This document shows, piece by piece, positions 54,348 to 63,774 of a stretch of 64,000 bases of DNA. The notes under the pieces are model-generated. The model was not told where the DNA came from. It searched no databases and was given only the letters and a program-made list of their open reading frames with translations. The first letter of the stretch is position 1. Every line of letters begins with the position of its first letter. Where the stretch lies: contig NZ_CP096040.1 of assembly GCF_023935105.1 (NCBI RefSeq), positions 5,499,001 through 5,563,000 of the forward strand, given 5' to 3'. The translations under genes and the position numbers were made by a program. Origin of the DNA: Caulobacter segnis. Lineage in GTDB: Bacteria > Pseudomonadota > Alphaproteobacteria > Caulobacterales > Caulobacteraceae.

Positions 54348-55892
54348 CTATTTAGCGGCGCGCGAGCCACTTGCCAAGCGCCGTCTTGCACCAGAATTGC
54401 GACGGGGCGCAGGACCACCTTCCGGCGGGTCCGGAATCGGCGGTGCGTCGAAGACGCCGGGGTCGTCGGGAATGGGCATCAGGGCGCCGCCCGTCTCGGC
54501 CGCACGGATGAACGGGGTCGACTCCGCGTAGTCCGAATAGGCCTGGGGCAGTTCGGGCAGGTCGTTCATCGTCCGCTCGCGGCGCTCGTGGCGCGGATGG
54601 ATGAGCTGACCGGTCTCGCCGTAGCTGCCCACCAGGCGGGCCCAATCCTCGCGCTGGTAGGCGAAGGCGCGGCCTTCCGGGTCGAGATCGGACCAGTCCG
54701 GTTCCTGCGGCGCGTCGATACCCCGGGCGATCCACGCGCGAGCCTCGTCGGCCTCGCCGTTGGCGGCGGCCACGCGGGCCATCAAGCCAGCGAAACGGGC
54801 GGTCGGAGCGTCCTGGTCCAGCAGACGGGCAGCGGCGCGGGCGGCGATGGGGTCGCCGCCGATCAGTGCGCTCTCGACCCGCAGCATGCGGCTTTCCCGC
54901 GCCTCGGGCCGCAGGGCGGCCAGGGCGGCCAGACGCTGGGCGCGAGCCTTGGGCATTTCGTTGGTCTTCAGGTCGCGATAGGCCAGCCACAGGGCCGGGT
55001 GCGGCTCGGCTTTCCAGGCGCTCTCGATCAGCTGGCCGGCCTTGGCGGCCTTGCCGTCGTCGGCCAGCAGGCGGGCGGCCATGATCACGCCGGGGGCAAA
55101 GTCAGGCTTCAGCTTCACCGACTGGGTCGCGAAATCCAGCGCCTGGGCGCGGGCCTTGGGATCGCTCGCCTCTTCCAGGCTGGCGGCCGAAGCGGCCAGC
55201 AGGGCCGCGCGGCTGCGTTCGGCCACGACCGGCGAGACGATCTTGCGCTCCAAGGCGCCCTGGACAAGATTCAGCGCCGCGGCCCAGTCGCCGACCTCAA
55301 GCCGCGCCTCCAGCAGGGCTCGCCAGGCCCAGCGGGCGGTGCGGGCCAGGCCGTAGGCGGTTTCGGCGTGGCGGACGGCCGTCAGCTTGTCGCCCTCGGC
55401 CTGGGCCGCCTGCATCAGCCCGCGCAGGCCGGCCAGGCGCATCTCCGGGAAACCCAGCATGGCGTTGTAGGCGCTCTTGGCCGCGCCGAGATCACCAGCG
55501 GCCTCGGCGGCCTGGGCGGCCAGCACCCGCACCAGACCCGGGGCGTCCTCGGCCAGCTCGGCCGACTTCTGAGCCAGGCGGCGGGCCTCGGAGCCATCCC
55601 CGGCGGCGACCGCCAGGAAGCCACGCGACAGCGCTTCGATCGCCTGTTTGCGCTTGGCCTCGGCCCGGGCGCGGGCGGCGCGGCGCGGGGCCTCGACGAC
55701 CCAGATCACGCCCCGCCAGACCAGGGTGAACATCAAGGCCGAGAACAGCGTCAGCAGCGCCGCGGCGGCGGCCGTCATCTCGATCCGCCAGCCCATCCAT
55801 TCCAGCGCCGCGCGACCGGGCTCACCGGTGAGCGCCAGGACGCTGACGGCGACGGCCGCGACGAGGAAGAGAGCGAAGGCGACGCGGGTCAT
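54348..55892 (-). CDS. hemY: HemY-type tetratricopeptide membrane protein
   Basis: 514 aa. Two N-terminal membrane helices (VAFALFLVAAVAVSVLAL and AAAAALLTLFSALMFTLVW) and the HemY N-terminal domain precede TPR-like helical repeats (AAGDGSEARRLAQKSAELAE, NLVQGALERKIVSPVVAERS). The Pro-rich C-terminus is disordered. HemY proteins of this kind lie with hemC/hemD and are linked to late haem synthesis, but their reaction is unproven. ATG 55892 overlaps the end of the next upstream gene (ATGA). Confidence 0.88.
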   Translation of the reverse strand: MTRVAFALFLVAAVAVSVLALTGEPGRAALEWMGWRIEMTAAAAALLTLFSALMFTLVWRGVIWVVEAPRRAARARAEAKRKQAIEALSRGFLAVAAGDGSEARRLAQKSAELAEDAPGLVRVLAAQAAEAAGDLGAAKSAYNAMLGFPEMRLAGLRGLMQAAQAEGDKLTAVRHAETAYGLARTARWAWRALLEARLEVGDWAAALNLVQGALERKIVSPVVAERSRAALLAASAASLEEASDPKARAQALDFATQSVKLKPDFAPGVIMAARLLADDGKAAKAGQLIESAWKAEPHPALWLAYRDLKTNEMPKARAQRLAALAALRPEARESRMLRVESALIGGDPIAARAAARLLDQDAPTARFAGLMARVAAANGEADEARAWIARGIDAPQEPDWSDLDPEGRAFAYQREDWARLVGSYGETGQLIHPRHERRERTMNDLPELPQAYSDYAESTPFIRAAETGGALMPIPDDPGVFDAPPIPDPPEGGPAPRRNSGARRRLASGSRAAK

Positions 55893-56806
55893 GGCGCGAC
55901 CTGAGGCGTGACCGGGGGCTCGGCCGGCCGCTCCGCGCGCGAGACCCGGGACAGGCCCGCCAGGGCGTCGGCGCGGATGGCCGCGATATGACGATCGATC
56001 TCGATGCGGCGGTTCGCGGCGTTGAACCAGGGCGCCAGGACTTCGCGCGCGGTGTCGGGCAGCAAGTCCAGCGCCAGGACAGCGCCCTCGACGTCGCCGT
56101 CGTCCAGCAGGGCCTGGGCCCGGGCCAGCATAGCGTCGGGCGTCGATCCCGTGGTCGAACCGACGTGACGGATCGAGACGATCCGGGAGAGCGCGTAGCG
56201 GATCCGCGAGAAGAGGTCGGCTTCCGGTCCCGGATCGCGGGCGGCGCTGGCCGCGCGGCCGGCCAGATTGACGAACTGCACGGCCAGGCCCGCGCGCGTC
56301 GGCGCGCCGCGTTCGGAGAGGGCCTCCAGCGCCCGCAGGTCCGGCGAAGGCGGCAGCACCCGCTGCAAGCCGGCCAGCTCCGGGGCGAACGGACGCGAGG
56401 TGTCGGCGGTCTCGGCCAGGGCAGACACGGCCAGGGCGGCGGTGGCGGCGTCCGTCACGCCTTTCTGGCTGCTTTCCAGCGCGCTGATTCGGCCGTCGAA
56501 ACGCTCGACGTCGGCGGCCGGCGGGGCCTCGGCGGTCGCGCCGCTTTCGACCGGCAAGGCAGAGCCGGCGGCGACGCGATCGGCGACCGGGCGCGGGCTG
56601 GGCGTGGCCGAGACCGCGCCAGCGGCGGGACGGGCCTTGGGCGCGAACAGGGTCGGGCCGTAGTGGGCGACGGCGGCGCCCAGGCCGATGCACAGCACGC
56701 AGAGCAACAGCCAGATCCAGACGCCCGGTCCCATCACCCGTCGGCGAGCGTAGAGCGCCGGATCGCTGGGCGCGACGATTTCAGCGGGATCGGGAGCGGC
56801 GTTCAT
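55889..56806 (-). CDS. mitofilin/HemX-like membrane protein
   Basis: 305 aa from ATG 56806. One transmembrane helix (VWIWLLLCVLCIGLGAAVAH), a Pro/Ala-rich linker, a short coiled coil (VERFDGRISALESSQKGV) and a helical C-terminal half (LFSRIRYALSRIVSIRHV, MLARAQALLDDGDVEGAVLAL) match the alphaproteobacterial mitofilin-like protein found between hemD and hemY. It acts at the inner membrane facing the periplasm; a role in envelope organisation or haem supply is inferred. Confidence 0.8.
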   Translation of the reverse strand: MNAAPDPAEIVAPSDPALYARRRVMGPGVWIWLLLCVLCIGLGAAVAHYGPTLFAPKARPAAGAVSATPSPRPVADRVAAGSALPVESGATAEAPPAADVERFDGRISALESSQKGVTDAATAALAVSALAETADTSRPFAPELAGLQRVLPPSPDLRALEALSERGAPTRAGLAVQFVNLAGRAASAARDPGPEADLFSRIRYALSRIVSIRHVGSTTGSTPDAMLARAQALLDDGDVEGAVLALDLLPDTAREVLAPWFNAANRRIEIDRHIAAIRADALAGLSRVSRAERPAEPPVTPQVAP

Positions 56807-56849
56807 GGTCCATTCGTGCCCCACCCCGCCGCATCGCGCAACGTCGCGC

Positions 56850-57536
56850 CTAAGCTTTGAGCAGGTCCAGCAGCGCGGATTCGTCCGGACGCGGCGCGAA
56901 GGTCACAGACCCGGGTTCGATGACTCCGGTCAGCGGCGCGGCGACGGCCTCGGACAGGCATACGGCGCGCAGACCGTGCGCGTTCCTGCCGCTCAGCAGC
57001 CGCGCCAAGATCCGAGCCGCGCGCGGAGAATGGAGAAGCACCGTGAACGGCGCATCCAGGCGCGCCAGTAGGTCGGCCGACGGGACGCGCTCGACCGTCT
57101 CGTAGACCGTGGCGCCTTTCGCCATCACGCCGCACCCGCGCAGCAGGCCGACGAGGTCGCCGGCGGGCTCCCTGGCCCCGGCCCACAGCACCGGTCCCGC
57201 CGCGCCGGCGGCGATCAGAGCGCAAAGATCCTCGACGTCGCCGTCGGCGCTGGAGACGCCGACAAAGCCTACGTCCTGGGCCGCCTTGGCCGTCGCCCGG
57301 CCCACGGCGAAGACCGGCAGCCCGCGCGCGTCCGACAGGCGCGCGAAACCCTCGACGCCGTTGGCGCTGGTGAAGGCCAGGGCCGCGACGTGGGAGAGAT
57401 CAAGCTCGGCGTTCAGGAATTCCACCGCCAGCAGCGGCTCGACGATCGGCATGAAACCCAGGGCCGCGACGCGCTCGGCCGTGGCCAGGGCGCCGGGGCG
57501 GGCGCGGGTGATCCAGACCGGCGCGCCCTCTTCCAT
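56850..57536 (-). CDS. hemD: uroporphyrinogen-III synthase
   Basis: 228 aa, typical HemD length. Cyclises hydroxymethylbilane with D-ring inversion. Recognisable segments: WITRARPGALATAERVAAL at the start, LAFTSANGVEGFARLSDARG, AVGRATAKAAQDVGF and the late VLLHSPRAARILA. Sequence conservation in this family is low, but its place 4 bp after hemC makes the call firm. Confidence 0.9.
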   Translation of the reverse strand: MEEGAPVWITRARPGALATAERVAALGFMPIVEPLLAVEFLNAELDLSHVAALAFTSANGVEGFARLSDARGLPVFAVGRATAKAAQDVGFVGVSSADGDVEDLCALIAAGAAGPVLWAGAREPAGDLVGLLRGCGVMAKGATVYETVERVPSADLLARLDAPFTVLLHSPRAARILARLLSGRNAHGLRAVCLSEAVAAPLTGVIEPGSVTFAPRPDESALLDLLKA

Positions 57537-57540
57537 GGTT

Positions 57541-58509
57541 CTATTCCGGCAGCAGGATGGCGTCGCCGCCCTCGACGCGGACCTCGGCGCCGAGCGTCAG
57601 GCCCAAGGCCCGCGCCTCGCCGACGTCGTCGGCGCCGGTCAGCATCAACTCGCCCTGGCGGCGGAAGCGTTGCGCGCCGTTCGGCGTCAGGGCCTCGACG
57701 ATCAGGGACAGGCGCGAACCAGCCAGCACCGCGCGGGCGCCGATAGCCGTGCGGCAAGAGCCTTCCAGGGCGAACAGGGCCCCGCGCTCGGCGGCCACGG
57801 CGATCGCGGTGTCGCGACAGCGGACCGCGTCCAGCCACGCGGCGTTCACGTCCTCGGCCCGGGTCTCGATGACCAGGGCGCCCTGGCCCGGCGCGGGCGG
57901 CGCGGCGTCGGGATCCAGCCAACTCTTGGTCAAATGACCCAGACCCAAGCGGTTCAGACCCGACTGGGCCAGCAGGATGGCGTCGGCCTCGCCGCGCTCC
58001 AGCTTGGCCAGGCGAGTGTCGACATTGCCGCGCAGCATGACGATCTCGAGGTCGGGCCGCACGTGCAGGGCCTGGGCCTGGCGACGCAGGGACGCGGTGC
58101 CCAGGCGCGCGCCCTTGGGCAGGTCTTCCAGCCGCTCGCAGACGTGGCTGATGAACGCGTCGCGCGGATCTTCCCGTTCAGGCGTGGCGGCCAGGACGAG
58201 ACCCGGCGGCAGCTCGGCGGGCATGTCCTTGAGCGAATGGACGGCGCAGTCGATGCGGCCATCCAGCAGGGCTTCCTCGATCTCCTTGGTGAAGAGGCCC
58301 TTGCCGCCGATCTCCATCAGCCGGCGGTCCTGGATGCGGTCGCCGCTGGTGACGATCGGGATCAGGGGCGCGGCGGCCTCGATCTCGTCCTTCGAAGCGC
58401 CCGCCGGGACGCCGAGCGCATGCGCGATACGGGCCTGCATGAGGCCTGATTGCGCCAGGGAGAGCTTGGAGCCGCGCGCGCCAATGCGGATGGGAGGTTG
58501 CCGGGACAC
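57541..58509 (-). CDS. hemC: hydroxymethylbilane synthase (porphobilinogen deaminase)
   Basis: 322 aa. Polymerises four porphobilinogen units. GARGSKLSLAQSGLMQARI opens domain 1, IGGKGLFTKEIEEALLDGRI and AVHSLKDMPAELPPGL carry Arg/Lys/Asp of the active site, and FALEGSCRTAIGA holds the Cys that binds the dipyrromethane cofactor. First gene of the minus-strand hem cluster, divergent from tsaD over 72 bp. Confidence 0.96.
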   Translation of the reverse strand: MSRQPPIRIGARGSKLSLAQSGLMQARIAHALGVPAGASKDEIEAAAPLIPIVTSGDRIQDRRLMEIGGKGLFTKEIEEALLDGRIDCAVHSLKDMPAELPPGLVLAATPEREDPRDAFISHVCERLEDLPKGARLGTASLRRQAQALHVRPDLEIVMLRGNVDTRLAKLERGEADAILLAQSGLNRLGLGHLTKSWLDPDAAPPAPGQGALVIETRAEDVNAAWLDAVRCRDTAIAVAAERGALFALEGSCRTAIGARAVLAGSRLSLIVEALTPNGAQRFRRQGELMLTGADDVGEARALGLTLGAEVRVEGGDAILLPE

Positions 58510-58581
58510 GGTCGGAACGTTACCTGCGGTGATGAAATTCCGTCTTCGCTGCTACAGGAGCAGTGGGAAGCCCGCAACCTG

Positions 58582-59685
58582 ATGACGCCCCCTACGCAAT
58601 CCGCCCTAGTCATTCTCGGCCTCGAGACCAGCTGCGACGAGACCGCGGCGTCGGTCGTGCGCCGCGAGCAGGACGGAACGGTCACGGTGTTGTCCTCGGT
58701 GATCGGCACCCAGTTCGAACAGCATGCGCCATTCGGCGGCGTGGTGCCCGAGATCGCCGCCCGCGCCCACGTCGAATCCATCGACGCCATCGCCGCCGAG
58801 GCCATTCGCGCCTCGGGCGTCGGCTTCGACGGCCTGGACGGCGTGGCCGCCACGGCCGGTCCTGGCCTGGTCGGTGGCGTGATGGTCGGCCTGGCGTTCG
58901 GCAAGGCCGTGTCGCTGGCGCGCGGCGTGCCGCTGGTGGCCGTGAACCACCTGGAGGGCCACGCCGTCTCGGCCCGCCTGGGCGCCGACATCGCCTATCC
59001 CTTCCTGCTGCTGCTCGTCTCCGGCGGCCATTGCCAGTTGCTGGAAGTCGCCGGCGTCGGGGCCTGCACGCGCCTGGGCACCACGATCGACGACGCGGCC
59101 GGCGAAGCCTTCGACAAGATCGCAAAGTCCCTGGGCCTGCCCTATCCCGGCGGCCCGGCCCTGGAGAAGCTGGCGGTCGGCGGCGACGCGACGCGCTACA
59201 GCCTTCCCCGCGCCCTGCTGGGCCGCAAGGACTGCGACTTCTCGTTCTCGGGCCTGAAGACCGCCGCCGCACGGATCGCCGAAACCCTGACCACCGACGA
59301 CGAGCGCCGCGACCTGGCCGCCGCCGTCCAGGGCGCCATCGCCCGCCAACTGTCCGAGCGCGTCGACCGGGCGATGAAGCTCTACAAGGAAAGCCACGGC
59401 CCCGACGACTTGCGCTTCGTCGTCGCCGGCGGCGTGGCGGCCAACGGCGCGGTGCGCGCGGCCCTGCTGGCCGACTGCGAGAAGAATGGCTTCAGCTTCG
59501 CCGCCCCGCCGCTGGCCTATTGCACCGACAACGCCGCCATGATCGCCCTAGCCGGGGCCGAGCGGCTGGCCCTGGGGATCTCCGACGACCTCGACGCCGT
59601 CGCCCGTCCGCGCTGGCCGCTGGACGAGGCCGCGGCGCTGGCCAACCCCGCCAACGCATACGGCCGCAAGGGAGCCAAGGCATGA
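58582..59685 (+). CDS. tsaD: tRNA N6-threonylcarbamoyladenosine transferase
   Basis: 367 aa from ATG 58582; longer in-frame starts would reach into hemC. ILGLETSCDETAASVV opens the ASKHA fold, VNHLEGHAVSA supplies metal ligands His123 and His127, and LVSGGHCQLL and VVAGGVAANGAVR bind nucleotide and threonylcarbamoyl group. It makes t6A37 in ANN-decoding tRNAs, including the tRNA-Thr encoded nearby. Its stop overlaps gpsA (ATGA). Confidence 0.96.
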   Translation: MTPPTQSALVILGLETSCDETAASVVRREQDGTVTVLSSVIGTQFEQHAPFGGVVPEIAARAHVESIDAIAAEAIRASGVGFDGLDGVAATAGPGLVGGVMVGLAFGKAVSLARGVPLVAVNHLEGHAVSARLGADIAYPFLLLLVSGGHCQLLEVAGVGACTRLGTTIDDAAGEAFDKIAKSLGLPYPGGPALEKLAVGGDATRYSLPRALLGRKDCDFSFSGLKTAAARIAETLTTDDERRDLAAAVQGAIARQLSERVDRAMKLYKESHGPDDLRFVVAGGVAANGAVRAALLADCEKNGFSFAAPPLAYCTDNAAMIALAGAERLALGISDDLDAVARPRWPLDEAAALANPANAYGRKGAKA

Positions 59686-60677
59686 GCTTCAAGCATGTGG
59701 GCGTCATCGGCGCCGGGGCCTGGGGCACGGCCCTGGCCCAGGTCTGCGCCCGGGCCGGCCTCCGGGTCACGCTCCAGGCCCGCGAGCCAGATGTCGTGGC
59801 CTCGGTCAACGCGGCCCATCAGAACACCGTGTTCCTGCCCGGGATCGCGCTGGAGCCCAGCATCAAGGCCGTTTCGGATCTGGCCGATCTCGCCGACTGC
59901 GACCTGATCCTGGCCGTGGCGCCGGCTCAACATCTGCGCGCGGCGCTGACCGCCTTCGCCCCGCATCACAAGGCCGGCGCGCCGATCGTGCTGTGCTCCA
60001 AGGGCGTCGAACAGGGCTCGCTGAAACTGATGACCGAGGTGGCCGCCGAAGCCCTGCCGGGCGCGACCATCGCGGTGCTTTCGGGACCCAGCTTCGCCGG
60101 GGAAGTCGCGCGAAGTCTGCCCGCCGCCGTCACCCTGGCCTGCGCGGACGACGCCCTGGGTCGCGCCATCGCCGAAGCCATCGCCATCCCCACCTTCCGG
60201 CCTTACACGGCCAACGACCTGATCGGGGCCGAGGCCGGCGGGGCGGTGAAGAACGTCCTGGCCATCGCCTGCGGCATCGTCGAGGGCAAGGGCTTGGGCC
60301 GCAACGCCCACGCCACGGTGATCACTCGCGGCTTCGCCGAACTGACCCGCCTGGCCGTCGCTCTCGGCGCCAAACCCGAAACCCTGGTCGGTCTCTGCGG
60401 CCTGGGCGACCTCGTCCTGACCTGCTCCAGCCCACAGTCGCGCAACATGAGCGTCGGCCTGGCCCTGGGCCAGGGCCTGACCCTGGAACAAGCCCTGGCC
60501 GGCAAGGTGTCTGTGGCCGAGGGCGTCGCTTCGGCGCCCGCCGTCCGCGCCCTGGCTCGCAAGGTGGGCGTCGAGGCGCCGATCTGCGAGGCCGTCGCCG
60601 CCATCCTGGCCGGCGAGGTCGAGGTCGACGCCGCCATCGCCGGGCTGCTGTCGCGCCCCCTGAAATCAGAAGCCTAA
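59682..60677 (+). CDS. gpsA: glycerol-3-phosphate dehydrogenase [NAD(P)+]
   Basis: 331 aa. VGVIGAGAWGTALAQVCARA is the NAD(P) Rossmann loop, LCSKGVEQGSLKLM and VLSGPSFAGEVARSLP are GpsA signatures, and GGAVKNVLAIACGIVEG carries the catalytic Lys. Supplies sn-glycerol-3-phosphate for phospholipids. Translationally coupled to tsaD. Confidence 0.96.
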   Translation: MSFKHVGVIGAGAWGTALAQVCARAGLRVTLQAREPDVVASVNAAHQNTVFLPGIALEPSIKAVSDLADLADCDLILAVAPAQHLRAALTAFAPHHKAGAPIVLCSKGVEQGSLKLMTEVAAEALPGATIAVLSGPSFAGEVARSLPAAVTLACADDALGRAIAEAIAIPTFRPYTANDLIGAEAGGAVKNVLAIACGIVEGKGLGRNAHATVITRGFAELTRLAVALGAKPETLVGLCGLGDLVLTCSSPQSRNMSVGLALGQGLTLEQALAGKVSVAEGVASAPAVRALARKVGVEAPICEAVAAILAGEVEVDAAIAGLLSRPLKSEA

Positions 60678-60692
60678 GGTAAGGACCCCCGC

Positions 60693-60980
60693 ATGGCCCT
60701 CTTCGTCATCGTCTGCAAGGACAAGCCCGGCGCGCTCGAGACCCGCCTGGCCACGCGCCCGGTCCACCTCGATTACCTAAACGCTTCGGGCCTGGTAAAG
60801 GCCGCGGGTCCCCTGCTGGACGACGCCGGAAATCCGATCGGCTCGCTGCTGATCATCGAGGCCGAGGACAAGGCCGCCGTCCGGGCCCTCGCCGACAACG
60901 ACCCCTACACCCTGGCCGGCCTGTTCGAGAGCGTCGAGATCCAGGGCTGGCGCGTCGGCGTCGGCTCGATCAACGGCTGA
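60693..60980 (+). CDS. YciI-family protein
   Basis: 95 aa: LFVIVCKDKPGALETRLATR, RPVHLDYL with the conserved His, GSLLIIEAEDKAAVRALADN and DPYTLAGLFESVEIQGW match the small YciI ferredoxin-like fold. Enzymatic role in most bacteria is unknown. 15 bp after gpsA, same operon. Confidence 0.92.
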   Translation: MALFVIVCKDKPGALETRLATRPVHLDYLNASGLVKAAGPLLDDAGNPIGSLLIIEAEDKAAVRALADNDPYTLAGLFESVEIQGWRVGVGSING

Positions 60981-60981
60981 C

Positions 60982-61359
60982 TTGGGCGCCATCGTGCGCA
61001 CGGATCCCGACAATCCCGCCCGCCCCGCGCCGGGGACGGTGCTCTGCGCGCTGGACGAGGTGCCCTCGCCCGGCTCGAAGGGTTTCCGCTGGCGCGAGGG
61101 CGATGCGATGTTCGCCGGGTTCGTGGTCCGCAAGGACGACCTGGTGGTCGGCTATCTGGACAGCTGCCCGCACGCCGGCTGGCCGCTGGCCGGGTTCGCC
61201 GGCCGCTACCTGACCCGCGAGAACGACCTGATCCTGTGCGCCGGCCACGCGGCCCTGTTCAAGATCGAGGACGGGGCCTGCGTCGCCGGCCCCTGCCCCG
61301 GCGACAAGCTTTTCGCCTGGCCGGTCGCGGTTCGTGACGGCCAGATCGTCGTCGCCTAG
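60982..61359 (+). CDS. Rieske [2Fe-2S]-domain protein
   Basis: About 125 aa. CPHAGWPL gives C-x-H and LCAGHAALF gives C-x2-H, the Rieske cluster ligands, about 40 residues apart; it has no other domain, so it acts as a small ferredoxin-like carrier. The start is uncertain: TTG 60982, 1 bp after the YciI stop, or GTG 60994. Confidence 0.88.
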   Translation: MGAIVRTDPDNPARPAPGTVLCALDEVPSPGSKGFRWREGDAMFAGFVVRKDDLVVGYLDSCPHAGWPLAGFAGRYLTRENDLILCAGHAALFKIEDGACVAGPCPGDKLFAWPVAVRDGQIVVA

Positions 61360-61486
61360 AAGCGCCGACATAGGGCGCGACGTTATGTCGCCTGCCCGAC
61401 CCGGTCACGGTTAAGGGCCGTTAGACACCTGATCCAGCATCCTTCTCCCGAGATTTGCGGCGCGCCGCGCGGGGGGAGACATCGAC

Positions 61487-63283
61487 ATGGCGTCCTTGGG
61501 TCAGAAAGTCATGGGAGCGGCCGCTGGCGCGGCTCTGCTGTGCGCGGCCACGGCTGGCACGGGCCTGTGGGTGGCGGTCAGCCTGGACAACGCCCTGACC
61601 CGCGCCGAGGCCTCGGCCAAGATCCTTCGCCTGCACATGCACGCCGACATGATGCACGACGCCCTGCGCGCCGACGTGATGGGCGCGATCATGTCCGCCG
61701 ACCCCGCTCTCGGCGTCGATCTGAAGGCGGTGCGCGCCGACCTCACCGAACACACCCAGGCCTTCAAGGCCGACATCGCCGCCAGCGGCAAGCTGGCCGA
61801 GGATCCCTCGGTCAAGTCCGCCCTCGCCGAGGTCGAAACGCCGCTGGCCAACTATATCTCGGCCGCCGGCCAGATCGGCGCGGTCGCCGACACCGACGCG
61901 GCCGGGGCGCGCGGCAAGCTGCCGGACTTCGCCAAGCAGTTCTCGGCCCTCGAGGACAAGATGGAAGGGGCCTCGGTCAAGATCGAGGCCGCCGCCACCC
62001 GTGACGCCAACGCCGCCAAGTCGCTGGGCTTCCTGGGCCAGGTGGTGATGGGCGCCCTGCTGCTGACCGCCGCCGCCTTCGCCGCCGTCCTGATGTTCGC
62101 CGCCCAGAAGGGTCTGGTCTCGCCGCTGGTCGAGATCACCCGCGCCCTGCGCCGCCTGTCGGCCGGCGACCTCTCGGTCGTGCTGCCCAAGAAGCGTGGC
62201 GAGGACGAGATCGGCCAGATGACCGACGCCCTGCGCACCTTCCACGAGACCGTCGAGGCGCGCCGCAAGGAGCTGGAGGCCGCCGACGTCCGCGACACGC
62301 TGGAAATCGAACGCCGCCAGGCCGAGACCCGCCGCGACGAGGCCGAAGCCACCCAGAAGGCGGTCGTCGACAGCCTGGCCCAGGCTCTGAAATCCATGTC
62401 CGAAGGCGACCTCTCCCACCGCCTGGAACACCCGTTCCCGGCGGGCTACGAGAAGCTGCGCGTCGACTTCAACGTCGCGGTCGAGAAGCTGTCGGGCGTC
62501 ATCGCCGCCTCGCTGGACGCCGTGAAGGCGATCCACGGCGGCACGGCCGAGATCACCGACGCCGCCGACGATCTGTCCAGCCGCACCGAACGCCAGGCCG
62601 CCAGCCTGGAAGAGGCCGTGGCCGCCCTCGACGAGATCACCAGCACCGTGCGCGTCACCGCCGAGGGCGCCAGCCGGGCCCGCAAGGTCGTCGAGCGCGC
62701 TCGCGGCGCCGCCAACGCCTCGGGCTCGATCGTCAGCCAGGCCGTCGAGGCCATGGGCGCCATCGAGAAGTCCTCGGCCCAGATCGGCCAGATCATCGGC
62801 GTGATCGACGAGATCGCCTTCCAGACCAACCTGCTGGCCCTGAACGCCGGGGTCGAAGCGGCCCGGGCCGGCGAGGCCGGTCGCGGCTTCGCCGTCGTCG
62901 CCCAGGAAGTCCGGGCCCTGGCCCAGCGCTCGGCCGACGCCGCCCGCGAGATCAAGTCGCTGATCAGCGCCAGCACCGCCGAGGTCGGACAGGGCGTCGA
63001 ATATGTCGGCAAGGCCGGCGAGGCCCTGCGCGCCATCGCCAGCGAGGTCGACCAGATCGACGGCCTGGTCGGTGAAATGGCCGCCTCGACCCAGGAACAG
63101 GCGCGTGGCCTGGCCGAGGTCAACACGACCATGAATCAGATGGATCAGGTCACGCAGCGCAACGCCGCCATGGTCGAGGAGACCACCGCCGCCAGCCACG
63201 CCCTGGCCCAGGAGGCCACGCGCCTGGCTCAGCGGATGGGCGAACTGCGGATCGCGGGCGAGACGCGGCGGAAGGCGGCCTAG
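61487..63283 (+). CDS. methyl-accepting chemotaxis protein
   Basis: 598 aa. TM1 (about 8-30) and TM2 (about 182-205) bracket a helical periplasmic sensor (RLHMHADMMHDALRADVMGA) whose His-rich start resembles heme- or metal-binding sensors. Two HAMP domains follow (GLVSPLVEITRALRRLSAGD and a second near 290-345, SMSEGDLSHRLEH), then the MCP signalling helices with hairpin IAFQTNLLALNAGVEAARAG. There is no C-terminal CheR pentapeptide. It should signal through CheA/CheW at the pole. Confidence 0.95.
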   Translation: MASLGQKVMGAAAGAALLCAATAGTGLWVAVSLDNALTRAEASAKILRLHMHADMMHDALRADVMGAIMSADPALGVDLKAVRADLTEHTQAFKADIAASGKLAEDPSVKSALAEVETPLANYISAAGQIGAVADTDAAGARGKLPDFAKQFSALEDKMEGASVKIEAAATRDANAAKSLGFLGQVVMGALLLTAAAFAAVLMFAAQKGLVSPLVEITRALRRLSAGDLSVVLPKKRGEDEIGQMTDALRTFHETVEARRKELEAADVRDTLEIERRQAETRRDEAEATQKAVVDSLAQALKSMSEGDLSHRLEHPFPAGYEKLRVDFNVAVEKLSGVIAASLDAVKAIHGGTAEITDAADDLSSRTERQAASLEEAVAALDEITSTVRVTAEGASRARKVVERARGAANASGSIVSQAVEAMGAIEKSSAQIGQIIGVIDEIAFQTNLLALNAGVEAARAGEAGRGFAVVAQEVRALAQRSADAAREIKSLISASTAEVGQGVEYVGKAGEALRAIASEVDQIDGLVGEMAASTQEQARGLAEVNTTMNQMDQVTQRNAAMVEETTAASHALAQEATRLAQRMGELRIAGETRRKAA

Positions 63284-63293
63284 ACGCGATCCC

Positions 63294-63761
63294 CTAGGCC
63301 TTCCAGTCCCCCGACTTGCCGCCCGTCTTTTCCAGAAGCCGCACGGTCTCGATGACCATGCCCTTCTCGGCCGCCTTGAGCATGTCGTAGATCGTCAGGC
63401 AGGCCACCGAGGCGGCGGTCAGCGCCTCCATCTCGACGCCCGTGGGGCCCGTGGTCTTGACACGCGCCGTCACCGCCAGGCCGCCCTCGGCCGGCTCGAC
63501 CTCGACGACCACCTTGGACAGGGCCAGCGGGTGGCACAGGGGGATCAGGTCCGAGGTCTTCTTCGCGGCCATGACACCGGCCAGCTCGGCCACGGCGCGG
63601 ACGTCGCCCTTGCGGCCCGAACCCGACACCGCCAGGGCCAGGGTCTCGACGCTCATCCGCACGAAACCCGTCGCCGTCGCCTCGCGCGCCGTCGCCGGCT
63701 TGTCCGAGACGTCGACCATGCGGGCCCGGCCCTGGTCGTCGATATGGGTCAGCTTGCTCAC
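63294..63761 (-). CDS. moaC: cyclic pyranopterin monophosphate synthase
   Basis: 155 aa from GTG 63761. Converts the MoaA product to cyclic pyranopterin monophosphate in molybdenum-cofactor synthesis. MVDVSDKPATAREATATG at the start, IPLCHPLALSKVVVEV with the active-site region and VKTTGPTGVEMEALTAASVA are diagnostic MoaC segments. Adjacent to moaB on the same strand. Confidence 0.96.
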   Translation of the reverse strand: MSKLTHIDDQGRARMVDVSDKPATAREATATGFVRMSVETLALAVSGSGRKGDVRAVAELAGVMAAKKTSDLIPLCHPLALSKVVVEVEPAEGGLAVTARVKTTGPTGVEMEALTAASVACLTIYDMLKAAEKGMVIETVRLLEKTGGKSGDWKA

Positions 63762-63774
63762 CGTTCGAGAAGCC